Part shown: positions 45,493-53,941 of the stretch, one piece after another | Layout of the letters: every line of letters starts with the position of its first letter | Numbering within the stretch: position 1 is the stretch's first letter | Source: Microcella daejeonensis | GTDB lineage: Bacteria > Actinomycetota > Actinomycetes > Actinomycetales > Microbacteriaceae | Assembly: GCF_026625045.1 (NCBI RefSeq) | Contig: NZ_CP113089.1 | Location: forward strand, 806,001-870,000 | Reading direction: 5' to 3' | DNA: 64,000 nucleotides | Notes under the pieces: model-generated | Told to the model about the DNA's origin: nothing | The model's database searches: none | What the model saw: the letters and a program-made list of their open reading frames with translations, nothing else | Position numbers and translations under genes: made by a program

Positions 45493-46704
45493 GTGACCGA
45501 GTCAGTGCTGCTCGCCCTCGCCGTCGGCGTGCTCGTCGGCGTGGCGATCGCCGTGCTCGGCATCGTCGCCTGGCGCGTCGTGAAGCTCTCGCGCGAGATG
45601 GGAACGGCCGCCGAGCGGGCCACCTACTCGACGCTGCACCTCGCCAGTCAGGCCGCGACGCATCTGCGCGGAGGGCTCGACACGGGCGACCCGCATCGGG
45701 CTCTGCGCCCCCTGCGCGCGCTGCTCGACTGCCGGGTGCTCGCCCTCGCCGACGATCACGGCGTGCTCGCGCTCGACGCCGGTCCGGGCGATCAGCGGCT
45801 CGTCGGCGAGCTCAGGACCATCGCCGAGAGCCTCGCCGAGGAGGTGCGGCGCGGCGATAAGCCGCAGGTGTTCCGCGGCATCGACCCGAGCCGGCGCGGG
45901 GTCTCGAGCACTGACGCCGTCGCCGCGCCGATCATCGCCGACGACCGGGTCGTGGGCGTCATCATCGCCTTCTCGCCGACCGTGCGCCCCGGTCTGGTGC
46001 GCGCGACGGGCGAGGTCGCCGAGTGGGTCTCGGCGCAGCTCGAGCTCGCCGAGCTCGACGCCAGCCGCGCCGCCCTCGCCGAGGCCGAGGTGAAGGCGCT
46101 GCGCAGCCAGATCAGCCCGCACTTCATCTACAACGCGCTCACCGCCATCGCGAGCACCATCACGACGAACCCGCCGCGGGCGCGCGACCTCGTGCTCGAG
46201 TTCGCCGACTTCACCCGGTACTCGTTCCGCCGGCAGGGCGACTTCACGACCCTCGCCGACGAGCTCAAGAGCGTCGACTCCTACCTGCAGCTCGAGCGCG
46301 CGCGCTTCGGCGACCGCCTCACCCTCACCCTGCAGGTCGCCCCCGAGGTGCTGCCGACGGTCATCCCCTTCCTCAGCGTGCAGCCGCTCGTCGAGAACGC
46401 CGTGCGGCACGGGCTCGAGCCCAAGGCCGCGGGCGGCCGCATCACCATCCGGGCGAGCGACGCGGGCGCCTTCGCGCTCATCGAGATCGAGGACGACGGG
46501 GTCGGCATCGATCCCGAGCTGCTGCGGGGCATCCTGGCGGGGCGGCCCTCGGTCGATCACGTGGGGGTGCGCAACGTGGATGCCCGGCTGCGGCAGCTCT
46601 ACGGCGACGAGCACGGCCTCACCGTCGAGACGAACCTCGACGCGGGCACCCTCGTGCGCATGCGCGTGCCCAAGTCGCAGCCCGACAACGCCGTAGGAGA
46701 CTGA
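45493..46704 (+). CDS. LytS/YehU-type sensor histidine kinase
   Basis: A 403-residue kinase. One N-terminal helix (residues 4-26) is followed by a GAF-like sensor region (about 60-190). The His_kinase motif QISPHFIYNALTAI has H210, and the ATPase contains QPLVENAVRHGLEPK and EIEDDGVGI. Unlike E. coli BtsS it has only one membrane span, so signal detection is probably by the cytoplasmic GAF domain. It is followed 4 bp later by its LytTR response regulator. BtsSR and YpdAB, related E. coli pairs, control pyruvate transporters; control of the symporters on either side is inferred. Confidence 0.9.
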   Translation: MTESVLLALAVGVLVGVAIAVLGIVAWRVVKLSREMGTAAERATYSTLHLASQAATHLRGGLDTGDPHRALRPLRALLDCRVLALADDHGVLALDAGPGDQRLVGELRTIAESLAEEVRRGDKPQVFRGIDPSRRGVSSTDAVAAPIIADDRVVGVIIAFSPTVRPGLVRATGEVAEWVSAQLELAELDASRAALAEAEVKALRSQISPHFIYNALTAIASTITTNPPRARDLVLEFADFTRYSFRRQGDFTTLADELKSVDSYLQLERARFGDRLTLTLQVAPEVLPTVIPFLSVQPLVENAVRHGLEPKAAGGRITIRASDAGAFALIEIEDDGVGIDPELLRGILAGRPSVDHVGVRNVDARLRQLYGDEHGLTVETNLDAGTLVRMRVPKSQPDNAVGD

Positions 46705-46708
46705 CCTG

Positions 46709-47491
46709 ATGCTGACCGTGCTCATCGCCGACGACGAGCAGCCCGCGCTCGACGAGCTGGCCTACCTGCTCGGGCACGACGCGCGCATCGGCGTCGTGCA
46801 CCGGGCCTCGAACGGCGCCGACGCCCTGCGCATCCTCACGCAGGAGGAGATCGACGCCGTCTTCCTCGACATCCACATGCCCGGCCTCAGCGGCATCGAC
46901 CTCGCCCGCGCGCTCGGGCACTTCGACCGCCGCCCGCCCTTCGTCTTCGTCACCGCCGACGAGGAGCGCGCCGTCGAGGCCTTCGACCTCGCGGCCGTCG
47001 ACTACCTGCTCAAGCCCGTGCGCACCGAGCGCCTCGAGCGCGCGGTCGGGCGGCTCATCGAGGCGCGCGCGGCCGCCGACGCCGCGGGGGCGGGCGGGGC
47101 GGGCGCCGCGGGCGCTCCCGTCACCGGCGCCGTGCCCGTCGTCGCCCGACCCGAGCTCGTCGCCGTCAGCCTCGGCGGAACGACGCGCATGATCCGGCAG
47201 GACGCGATCCACTACGTGCAGGCCCAGGGCGACTACGCGCGGCTGCACACCGACGACGGCAGCTACCTCGTGCGCGTTCCCATGAGCGATCTCGAGCAGC
47301 AGTGGGCGGCCGCCGGCTTCGTGCGCATCCACCGCTCGTACCTCGTCGCCCTCGGGCACGTCGAGCGCCTGCGCCTCGGCGCGAGCAACCCCACCGTGCT
47401 CGTCGGCGGGGTCGAGCTGCCCGTCAGCCGCCGCCTGCTGCCCTCGCTGCGCGACCGGGTGGCGGCGAGCCGGGTGCGGCCGCGCGCGTGA
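46709..47491 (+). CDS. LytTR-family response regulator
   Basis: A 260-residue regulator. The receiver domain (residues 1-125) has the acidic pocket ADDEQPALDEL, phospho-acceptor D54 in VFLDIHMPGLSG, and Lys in YLLKPVRTERL. An Ala/Gly linker follows. The C-terminal LytTR DNA-binding domain covers residues 150-255 (IHYVQAQGDYARLHTDDGSYLVRVPMSDLEQQ, then FVRIHRSYLVALGHV). LytTR proteins bind paired short direct repeats, candidates for which lie in the gap at 45300-45345. The stop overlaps the GTG of the next small protein gene. Confidence 0.93.
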   Translation: MLTVLIADDEQPALDELAYLLGHDARIGVVHRASNGADALRILTQEEIDAVFLDIHMPGLSGIDLARALGHFDRRPPFVFVTADEERAVEAFDLAAVDYLLKPVRTERLERAVGRLIEARAAADAAGAGGAGAAGAPVTGAVPVVARPELVAVSLGGTTRMIRQDAIHYVQAQGDYARLHTDDGSYLVRVPMSDLEQQWAAAGFVRIHRSYLVALGHVERLRLGASNPTVLVGGVELPVSRRLLPSLRDRVAASRVRPRA

Positions 47492-47928
47492 GCGATCCGG
47501 GGGCCGGCGGGGGTGCCGGGGAGGTCGCGGTGGGCGGGGTCGCCGCGGGCGGCCCCGCCGCGAGGCCCGTGCCGCCGGCGCGGGTCAGCGTCACCGCGCC
47601 CCGGCAAGGGGCGCCGCTCGCGGCGGGAGCCGGTCATCCCGCCCTCGATCGCAGCGACACCGCCACCGTCTACGTGCGCTCCCTCATCCGCTCGCAGCTG
47701 CGCCTCGCGCTCGTGTGCGCCGCCGGCTTCGTCGTCAGCCTCGGGATGCTCTGGCTCGTGCTCGCGGCCGCCCCCGGTCTCGACGCCGTCGTCGTCGCCG
47801 GGGTGCCCGTCAGCTGGCTGCTGCTCGCCTTCGGCAGCTACCCCGCCATCATCGCCTTCGCGCTCATCTTCATCGTGGCGAGCGCGCGCAACGAGGCCGG
47901 GTACCGCTCGCTGACGGAGGCCTCGTGA
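47488..47928 (+). CDS. DUF485-like small membrane protein of the second symporter
   Basis: 146 residues. The first 60 are Gly/Ala/Pro-rich and disordered. Two helices follow (LRLALVCAAGFVVSLGMLWLVLAAA, then VPVSWLLLAFGSYPAIIAFALIFIVASA), ending with RNEAGYRSLTEAS. Topology and position directly before an SSS transporter parallel DUF485-ActP, so it is probably the accessory subunit, although sequence similarity to DUF485 is weak by eye. GTG start overlapping the response regulator stop. Confidence 0.65.
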   Translation: MSDPGAGGGAGEVAVGGVAAGGPAARPVPPARVSVTAPRQGAPLAAGAGHPALDRSDTATVYVRSLIRSQLRLALVCAAGFVVSLGMLWLVLAAAPGLDAVVVAGVPVSWLLLAFGSYPAIIAFALIFIVASARNEAGYRSLTEAS

Positions 47929-47947
47929 GCGCCGACGGGGCCCGCCC

Positions 47948-49420
47948 GTGAACCCCGCGCTCGGCTACATCGCGATCGCCGCCGTCACCCTCATGACGGC
48001 GTTCATCGGCTTCTTCGGCCTGCGCATCTCGCGCACGACGCGCGACTTCTACGTCGCCTCGCGCACCGTCAAGCCCTGGTGGAACGCGAGCGCCATCGGC
48101 GGCGAGTACCTCTCGGCGGCGAGCGTGCTCGGGGTCGCCGGGCTCATCCTGCTGCAGGGGGCGGGCGGGCTGTGGTTCCCGATCGGGTACACCGCCGGCT
48201 ATCTCATGCTGCTGCTCTTCGTCGCGGCGCCGCTGCGGCGGTCGGGGGCGTACACGATCCCCGACTTCACGCGGGCGCGGCTCGAGTCGCTGGGCGTGCG
48301 ACGGCTGACGAGCGTCCTCGTCATCCTCATCGGCTGGTTCTACATCGTGCCGCAGCTGCAGGGCGCGGCCCTCACCATCCGCATCACGACGGGCCTGCCC
48401 TCGTGGATCGGCGCCGTCGCGGTGGCCGTCATCGTCGGCCTCATCGTCGCCGCGGGCGGCATGCGCTCCATCACCTTCGTGCAGGCGTTCCAGTTCTGGC
48501 TGAAGCTCACGGCGATCGCCGTGCCGGTGGTGTTCCTGCTGATCGCGGTGGCGGGCGGCGCGGGCACGGCGCTGGATACGGCCGAGGCTTTTCCCGCGGC
48601 GCTCGGTCCGGCATCCCTCGACGGCTACGCCACCGTCTCGCTCGTCATCGCCCTGCTGCTCGGCACGATGGGCCTGCCGCACGTGCTCGTGCGCTTCTAC
48701 ACGAACCCCGACGGGCCGGCCGCGCGGCGCACGACGCTCATCGTGCTGGGGCTGCTGTCGGTGTTCTACCTGTTCCCGACGATCGTCGGGCTGCTCGGCC
48801 GGGCGCTCGCCCCCGCGCTCGCGCAATCGGGGGAGGCCGACGCGCTCGTGCTGCTGCTGCCCGGGCTCGTCATCGGCGGGCTGCTCGGCGACGTGCTCAC
48901 GGCACTCGTGATCGCGGGGGCCTTCGGCGCCTTCCTCTCCACCTCGTCGGGGCTGATCATCTCGCTCGCCGGCGTCATCTCGCAGGAGGTCGCCGGGGGA
49001 TCGGTGCGCGGCTTCCGCATCGCCGCGATCGCCTCCTCGCTCGTTCCCCTCGCCGTCGCCCTGCTGCTCGAACCGGGCGGGCTCGCCGGCAGCGTCGGGC
49101 TCGTCTTCGCCTTCACCGCGTCGACCCTGTGCCCCGTGCTCGTGCTCGGCATCTGGTGGCGCGGCCTCACCGCCCGCGGCGCGATCGTCGGGATGCTCGG
49201 CGGCGGCCTCGCCTGCGGCCTGGCCATCCTGCTCGGGCCGCTCCTGACGGCGGCCGGCGCCGCGGCCTGGCTGCAGTCGGCCCTGCTGCAGCCCGCCGCC
49301 TGGACCGTTCCGCTGGCCTTCGCACTGACCGTGCTGGTCTCCCGGCTCGACCGCCGGAGGATCCCGCGCGGGGCCGACCGGTTCCTCGCGCGCCTGCACG
49401 TGCCCGAGCGCGCCGAGTAG
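47948..49420 (+). CDS. Sodium:solute symporter (SSS family), monocarboxylate type
   Basis: A 490-residue symporter with about 13 helices. Motifs: TTRDFYVASRTVKPWWNASAIGGEYLSAASVLGVAG near residue 30, LPHVLVRFYTNPDGPAARR near residue 245, and GAFGAFLSTSSGLIISLAGVISQEV near residue 325. It is a divergent paralogue of the ActP protein encoded on the other strand. It ends an operon of histidine kinase, response regulator and small membrane protein, so it is probably induced by its own substrate. That substrate is likely acetate, pyruvate or a similar acid (inferred). Confidence 0.9.
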   Translation: MNPALGYIAIAAVTLMTAFIGFFGLRISRTTRDFYVASRTVKPWWNASAIGGEYLSAASVLGVAGLILLQGAGGLWFPIGYTAGYLMLLLFVAAPLRRSGAYTIPDFTRARLESLGVRRLTSVLVILIGWFYIVPQLQGAALTIRITTGLPSWIGAVAVAVIVGLIVAAGGMRSITFVQAFQFWLKLTAIAVPVVFLLIAVAGGAGTALDTAEAFPAALGPASLDGYATVSLVIALLLGTMGLPHVLVRFYTNPDGPAARRTTLIVLGLLSVFYLFPTIVGLLGRALAPALAQSGEADALVLLLPGLVIGGLLGDVLTALVIAGAFGAFLSTSSGLIISLAGVISQEVAGGSVRGFRIAAIASSLVPLAVALLLEPGGLAGSVGLVFAFTASTLCPVLVLGIWWRGLTARGAIVGMLGGGLACGLAILLGPLLTAAGAAAWLQSALLQPAAWTVPLAFALTVLVSRLDRRRIPRGADRFLARLHVPERAE

Positions 49421-49528
49421 CCCGCGCCGGGCATCCCGCCCCCGGTGCCGGCGCCAGTACCCGCCGCCGAGCCTTCGGCCCTGCCCCAGGCCACCGCCGC
49501 TCGCCGCCACCCGCTGCCGCCCCCGGGC

Positions 49529-49615
49529 TGCCCGCGATCAGGAGTCGGGCGACCGCGGTCGGAGTGTCGCCGCATGACTCGAGTCGACATGCCGAGGCGC
49601 TCCTGATCGCGGGCA
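49529..49615. repeat. Inverted-repeat element, copy B (87 bp)
   Basis: Perfect 16-base arms, TGCCCGCGATCAGGAG (49529-49544) and its complement (49600-49615), around a 55-base centre holding GTGTCGCCGCATGA (49564-49577) and GTCGAC. Compared with copy A, the arm change T to C is matched by A to G on the other side, keeping the pairing. It lies 25 bp before copy C, in the 355-bp gap between the convergent symporter and EamA genes. Outside the two elements that gap is featureless. Confidence 0.8.
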
Positions 49616-49639
49616 CTGAGGAGCCGCCCGCCCGGCCTG

Positions 49640-49724
49640 GCACGAATTCAGGCATCGCGCGACCGAGGTCGGCGTGCCGCCGCCTACCCGGGGTCGACGC
49701 GCCGGGAGGCGCCTGAATTCGTGC
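49640..49724. repeat. Inverted-repeat element, copy C (85 bp)
   Basis: Perfect 14-base arms GCACGAATTCAGGC (49640-49653) and GCCTGAATTCGTGC (49711-49724). The centre shares GCGACCG-GGTCGG-GTG-CGCCGC and GGTCGAC with copy B, but the arms carry GAATTC in place of GCGATC. Same orientation as copy B. It ends 52 bp before the EamA stop codon. Confidence 0.8.
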
Positions 49725-49775
49725 ACGGCCGAGCCGGGCATCCTGCCCCGCCCCTCGCCGGCGACGGGCCCCGCG

Positions 49776-50717
49776 TCAGGCGGCGGGCTGCCCCGGTCGC
49801 CGCCGCACCCGCAGCCGCCCCTGCGCGAGCAGCACCCCGAGGATGACGAGCGCCGCGCCCACCGGCTCGTTCCAGACGAGCCGCTCCCCGAGCACGACGA
49901 TGCCCAGCAGCACCCCGATCACCGGCGTGATGTAGGTGACGGTGGATGCCCGGGTCGCGCCCCACGCCCGCACCACGTTCTGGTTCCAGACGTAGGCGAG
50001 CCCGGTGCCGAGCGAGCCGAGCGCGATGACCGCGAGCACCACGACGGGGCTCAGCGACACGGGCTCGAGCCCGATGAGCGGGGTCAGCGCGAGCAGCACT
50101 ACCGCCGCGATCGCGATGTACGCGGCCGTCATGGCGAGCGCGCTCACCCCGGTCGCGGCGAGGTGGCGGCGCATGTACGAGAGGCTGAAGCCGTAGCAGG
50201 CGGTCGCCCCGAGCATCGCGAGCTGGGGCAGCAGGTCGCCGCCGAGCGCGACGCCCTGCCAGGGACCGATGATGACGATGACGCCGAGGATGCCGATGCC
50301 GATGCCGAGCACCTGCGCCCGGTCGAGGCGCTCGACGCGCAGCACGAGGGCCGCGATGAGCGCCGTCATGATCGGGGTCGTGGCGTTGTAGACGCTCGCG
50401 AGCCCCGAGGCGACGTACTGCTGCGCCCACGAGAACAGCAGGTACGGCACGACGCAGAACATCACGCCGATGACGGCGAGGTGCCCCCAGACCGGCCCCC
50501 AGGCGGGCAGGCGGTCGCGGGTGATGACGACGAGCAGCAGCAGGGTGACCGCGCCGAGCACGGCGCGCGCGGTGGCGACCTGGGCGGGCGAGAGCCCGGT
50601 GAGCGCGAGGGCGATGAACAGGAAGCTGGCGCCCCAGATGAGACCGGCGAGACCGAACTGGGCGGCGATCCACCCCTCGCGCGGTCTCTCGACGGCGGTC
50701 GCCGCGGGCGCGCTCAC
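49776..50717 (-). CDS. EamA-family (DMT) transporter
   Basis: A 313-residue drug/metabolite transporter with ten helices in two EamA repeats (about residues 15-145 and 160-295). Motifs: GLIWGASFLFIALAL in helix 1, VPYLLFSWAQQYVASGLASVYNATTPI in the first repeat, and ALGSLGTGLAYVWNQNVVRAWGATRASTVTYITPVIGVLLGIVVLGE in the second. Such proteins usually export amino acids or other small metabolites; substrate unknown. GTG start overlapping the chorismate mutase stop (GTGA), hence one operon. Export of an aromatic amino acid or intermediate is a speculative link. Confidence 0.9.
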   Translation of the reverse strand: MSAPAATAVERPREGWIAAQFGLAGLIWGASFLFIALALTGLSPAQVATARAVLGAVTLLLLVVITRDRLPAWGPVWGHLAVIGVMFCVVPYLLFSWAQQYVASGLASVYNATTPIMTALIAALVLRVERLDRAQVLGIGIGILGVIVIIGPWQGVALGGDLLPQLAMLGATACYGFSLSYMRRHLAATGVSALAMTAAYIAIAAVVLLALTPLIGLEPVSLSPVVVLAVIALGSLGTGLAYVWNQNVVRAWGATRASTVTYITPVIGVLLGIVVLGERLVWNEPVGAALVILGVLLAQGRLRVRRRPGQPAA

Positions 50718-51025
50718 TCCCCGGTCGCGATGCTGCCGGTGGAGGCGATCTGCTCGTGGTGGTGGATGACCTCGGCGACGATGAAGGTCAGGAACTTCTC
50801 GGCGAAGGCCGGGTCCAGCTCGGCCTCCTCGGCGAGACTGCGCAGCCGGGCGATCTGCACGCGCTCGCGCTCGGGGTCGGAGGCCGGCAGACCCGTGACG
50901 GCTTTGAGCCGCCCGACGCTCTGCGTGCACTTGAACCGCTCGGCGAGCAGGTGCACGAGGGCGGCATCGATGTTGTCGATGCTCTTGCGCAGGGAGCCGA
51001 GCTCGGCGAGGGCCGCATCATCCAT
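50714..51025 (-). CDS. Chorismate mutase (AroQ class)
   Basis: A 103-residue all-helical chorismate mutase catalysing chorismate to prephenate for Phe/Tyr synthesis. Motifs: LRKSIDNIDAALVHLLAERFKCTQSVGRLKA (catalytic Arg and Lys of the first helix) and DPERERVQIARLRSLAEEAELDPAFAEKFLTFIVAEVIHHH, with the family's C-terminal helix. It is a stand-alone enzyme without a prephenate dehydratase domain. The ATG follows the -10-like TACGCT (51037-51032) by six bases. It is the first gene of a pair with the EamA transporter. Confidence 0.9.
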   Translation of the reverse strand: MDDAALAELGSLRKSIDNIDAALVHLLAERFKCTQSVGRLKAVTGLPASDPERERVQIARLRSLAEEAELDPAFAEKFLTFIVAEVIHHHEQIASTGSIATGE

Positions 51026-51111
51026 GCCCCGAGCGTATCCGCCGACGGGCCGCGGGGGCACGCCCGCATCGGCGGCTTCCCGACGACGCACTGCCGCGCG
51101 CGGGCGGGGGT

Positions 51112-52026
51112 TCAGCGGTGCCGCAGGCGTCGGGCGATCGCGGCCCACGCGCCGACGGCCCGCTCGGCCACCCAGACGGGCGCCCAGAGAGCGGCATCCG
51201 CCCGGTAGTGGTCGGCGCCGCCCGCGCGACGCCGCCCGACCTCGGCGACGACGACGGTTCCGAGCGCGACCGCGGCGAGCAGCGGCGGCCGGCGTGCGGC
51301 CAGCAGGATGCTCGGCAGCAGGGCGAGCTCGCCGGCGACCCGCGCGGGCCGGGCGAACGAGTCGCCTGCCTGCCCGATCCGCTGGTGCCAGAAGCGCGGA
51401 ACGCTGGGCGCGAGGCGATCCACGTAGACGTCGAGTGCGGTCACCACCTCGCCGCCCACCGAGTCGATCGTGCGCTGCAGCTCGGGGATGTCGTGCAGCA
51501 GCCGGCTCTCCATGCCGCCGACGGCCTGGAAGGTGTCGCGGCAGACGACCGCCGTGGCGCCCTCGTCGCCGGCGAAGCGCGCGGAGACCACGGCGCGGGT
51601 GACGAGGCTGCGCGCGGTGTCCCAGCGCGCCTGCCACGGCTGCGGGCGCAGCACCGTCTGGGGCAGCACGATGTCGGCCTCGGGTGCGGCCGCGAGCAGG
51701 GCCATGAGCCCGTCGCGGTCGTAGCGCACGTCGTGCGCCGCGATGATCACGCGCGGCCGCAGGCCCGGCAGCCGCCCGGTGTGCACGCCGCGGGCGGCGC
51801 CGTGATCGCCGATCGCCGCGTTCTGGCCGGGCCGGTGGTGGCGCACGGCGTCGGGGAGAGCACGGGCGTGGGCCGCGGCGAGCGCGGGGGCGGAGTCGTC
51901 GAGCACGGTGACGGGCATCCATTCGGCGACCCGCGCGGCGTAGCGCGCGACCGCGTCGATGGGCCCGGGCTCGTGCCAGCGGAGGGTGAGGACGTACTCG
52001 GCGTCGGTGAACGCCTCATCCGTCAT
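51112..52026 (-). CDS. GT2-like glycosyltransferase
   Basis: A 304-residue protein with features of a soluble/peripheral family-2 glycosyltransferase. VTVLDDSAPALAAAHA near residue 38 marks the nucleotide-binding strand. HDVRYDRDGLMALLAAAPEADIVLPQ near residue 105 carries the acidic DxD-like residues. WQARWDTARSLVTRAV and VCRDTFQAVGGMESRLLHDIPELQRTIDSVGGEV around residues 135-200 match the acceptor region. The C terminus has a hydrophobic stretch (LLAAVALGTVVVAEV). The acceptor is unknown. ATG start overlapping the stop of the upstream gene (ATGA). Similar glycosyltransferase plus iron-containing redox enzyme pairs occur in actinobacteria. Confidence 0.72.
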   Translation of the reverse strand: MTDEAFTDAEYVLTLRWHEPGPIDAVARYAARVAEWMPVTVLDDSAPALAAAHARALPDAVRHHRPGQNAAIGDHGAARGVHTGRLPGLRPRVIIAAHDVRYDRDGLMALLAAAPEADIVLPQTVLRPQPWQARWDTARSLVTRAVVSARFAGDEGATAVVCRDTFQAVGGMESRLLHDIPELQRTIDSVGGEVVTALDVYVDRLAPSVPRFWHQRIGQAGDSFARPARVAGELALLPSILLAARRPPLLAAVALGTVVVAEVGRRRAGGADHYRADAALWAPVWVAERAVGAWAAIARRLRHR

Positions 52027-53219
52027 CGCCGGATGCCCCCGGTGCGCTCGACGGGGAGCGTGATGGGCCGGTCGTCGACGGGCGGGATCTCGGCGGCGCG
52101 ATCGGCGCGCAGCACCGCGTCGTTGCGGAGGGCGTCGCACTCTCGCAGGGCGCTGCGCCCGACCGTCCAGCGGACGACCTCGTGCTCGGTGATCCAGCGC
52201 TCGACCGCGACGCCGATGGCGGCGCCGAGAAGCACGTCGTCGAGCAGCTCGGGCTGCGCCTCGACGAGTCCGCCCGCGATGCGCGCGCGTCCGGCACCCG
52301 CGCCGCGCGCGGCATCGGATTGCAGGAGCGGCCGGCCGAGGCGACCGAGCGCCTCGATGACGGCCGACTCGATGGAGGTCTCGATCGAGCCGGTCGTCGT
52401 GCGTAGACCGTAGAAGAGCCCGCGCAGGCGATCGTGCCGGGCGAGCATCGCGGTCGTGTTCACGGCGGTCAGCACGCGCACGTCGACGACGTCGAGGTAC
52501 CGGCCGCGCTCGGTCTGGAGGCGCTGGTCGCCGAGCCGGGCGAGGAGCACGGCCGCCGCCGTCGCGTCATCGGCCACGACGCGCTGATCGGCGTCGACGA
52601 GCACCGAGCGGATGGAGCGCGCGACGAGGTGCTCGCGCAGCTGCGGCGCGGTCGATTCGCCGGCGAGGTAGCGATGCGGGCGGGAGGACTCCGCGTCGTC
52701 GATGATGACGTCGAGCGCGGTGGCGACCGCGTCGGCGACGTCCTCCCCGGTCGCGATCGCGCCGCGGGCCGCGCGGGCGGTGGGGAGGGGGACCTCCTGA
52801 CGCAGGGCCTCCTCGAGCGCGGTCTCGAGGTTCTCGCACACGGCGAGGAGCAGCGGGTCGGCGGCCCAGCGCGCATCCACCCGGCCGAGGCCGCCGGCGT
52901 CGAGGGCGCCGAAGCACAGCAGCGCGAGCTGCAGATCGTCATCGGTGAGGATGTCGGGGCTGGAGATGATCGCGCGCTCGACCTGCGCGTCGAAGGAGGA
53001 CACGATCGGCGGGGCGCCGACCCGGCCGGTGAGCACGGCGACGAGCGCCGCGCTGACGGGACCGCGGGGCGTCGGGATGGGCAGGGGTTCGATGGGGGCG
53101 GTGCGCGCGGCGGAACGGGTGCGGCGCGGGGTCGTGGGGGTGGCGGTGCGGGGGGCACTGCTCACGGGGGCGCCCTCGTGGGCCGGGTCGGTGCCGGGAG
53201 CGGGGGGTGCGAGTGTCAT
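52023..53219 (-). CDS. Degenerate relative of the iron-containing redox enzyme (heme-oxygenase-like) family
   Basis: A 398-residue soluble helical protein with a disordered first 50 residues. It shows the order of landmarks I recall from actinobacterial iron-containing redox enzymes: PTPRGPVSAALVAVL, DDDLQLALLCFGALDAGGLGRVDARWAADPLLLAVCENLE, ESTAPQLREHLVARSIRSV, and VLTAVNTTAMLARHDRLRGLFYGLRTTTGSIETS. The metal-ligand positions (usually Glu in KEADP, Glu/His in EIQADEYGGG and RMHAELF) look replaced, for example by VLVDADQ and LLARLGDQRLQ. It may be a pseudoenzyme. Assignment is from memory of the family and is moderate. Possible leaderless promoter: TAGCTT six bases before the ATG. Confidence 0.5.
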   Translation of the reverse strand: MTLAPPAPGTDPAHEGAPVSSAPRTATPTTPRRTRSAARTAPIEPLPIPTPRGPVSAALVAVLTGRVGAPPIVSSFDAQVERAIISSPDILTDDDLQLALLCFGALDAGGLGRVDARWAADPLLLAVCENLETALEEALRQEVPLPTARAARGAIATGEDVADAVATALDVIIDDAESSRPHRYLAGESTAPQLREHLVARSIRSVLVDADQRVVADDATAAAVLLARLGDQRLQTERGRYLDVVDVRVLTAVNTTAMLARHDRLRGLFYGLRTTTGSIETSIESAVIEALGRLGRPLLQSDAARGAGAGRARIAGGLVEAQPELLDDVLLGAAIGVAVERWITEHEVVRWTVGRSALRECDALRNDAVLRADRAAEIPPVDDRPITLPVERTGGIRR

Positions 53220-53263
53220 TCTGCGAAGCTACGGAGCCTGGACGTCCCGTGCCAGGGGCTTGA

Positions 53264-53289
53264 CAGGGTGTCAGAAGTGCGACACCCTG
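53264..53289 (-). terminator. Hairpin terminator after the GNAT gene
   Basis: Nine-base perfect arms CAGGGTGTC (53264-53272) and GACACCCTG (53281-53289) with an 8-base loop lie 20 bp past the stop of the leftward acetyltransferase gene, before the next leftward gene's promoter. Confidence 0.65.
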
Positions 53290-53308
53290 CCGGGCCGTCG
53301 CCGGGAGC

Positions 53309-53935
53309 TCAGACCGCGCCGGCGACCCGCGCCATGAGCCCCGCGCGCACGGCGGGCCAGTCGTCGATCGTGATCGAGAAGATCGCCGTGTCGCGCCAGC
53401 TGCCGTCCGCGCGCTGCTGATCGCGGCGGGCGATGCCCTCGAAGGTCGCGCCGAGTCGCGCGATCGCGGCGCGCGAGCGGAGGTTGCGCACGTCGGCCTG
53501 CAGCTTCACGCGCCCGTAGCCGTGGTCGAAGAGGTGACCGAGCAGCAGCAGCTTGCAGGCCGGGTTGACCGCGCCGCGCCACGCCTCCGGGGTGTACGCG
53601 GTGTAGCCGATGTGCGCCGACTCGGAGCGCTCGACGAGGTCGGTGATCGTGCTCGTGCCGAGCACCCGACCGGCGAGCGGCCCGGCCGTGGCGCGCACGA
53701 CCCGCACCTGCGGGCGCGGCACGGGGAGCGCGGAGTCGAGGGGCAGGTACCGCACGATCCAGGCTTCGAAGGCCGCGCCCTCGCAGAACGCGGCCGGCCC
53801 GCCGCCCCAGCCGCCGGCGAAGACCTCCGGCCGCGCGAGCGCCTGCCGGAGCCCCTCGAGGTGCGACGGCGCGAACGGCTCGAGCCGCACGCCGTACCCC
53901 TCGAGCGCGTCGAGGGGCAGCGGGCGGGCGGTCAC
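53309..53935 (-). CDS. GNAT-family N-acetyltransferase (RimJ/RimL-like)
   Basis: A 208-residue acetyltransferase. The start GVRLEPFAPSHLEGLRQAL is typical of the RimJ/L group. The central strand is RVLGTSTITDLVERSESAHIGYTAYTPEAWRGAVNPACKLLLLGHLFD, where the acetyl-CoA loop would lie. KLQADVRNLRSRAAIARLGATFEGIARRDQQRADGSWRDTAIFSI is the conserved C-terminal half. The acceptor (an amine of a protein or small molecule) is unknown. GTG start six bases after the purA stop, so it is probably co-transcribed with purA. Confidence 0.9.
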   Translation of the reverse strand: MTARPLPLDALEGYGVRLEPFAPSHLEGLRQALARPEVFAGGWGGGPAAFCEGAAFEAWIVRYLPLDSALPVPRPQVRVVRATAGPLAGRVLGTSTITDLVERSESAHIGYTAYTPEAWRGAVNPACKLLLLGHLFDHGYGRVKLQADVRNLRSRAAIARLGATFEGIARRDQQRADGSWRDTAIFSITIDDWPAVRAGLMARVAGAV

Positions 53936-53941
53936 GGGCGA

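Noticed and set aside
49640..49724. EcoRI-site inverted repeats as cloning artefacts
   Set aside because: The GAATTC arms belong to a larger element whose core matches two other genomic copies without EcoRI sites.
53260..53265. Consensus -35 TTGACA on the plus strand
   Set aside because: It is part of the hairpin behind the GNAT gene, has no -10 at a proper distance, and no plus-strand gene follows.
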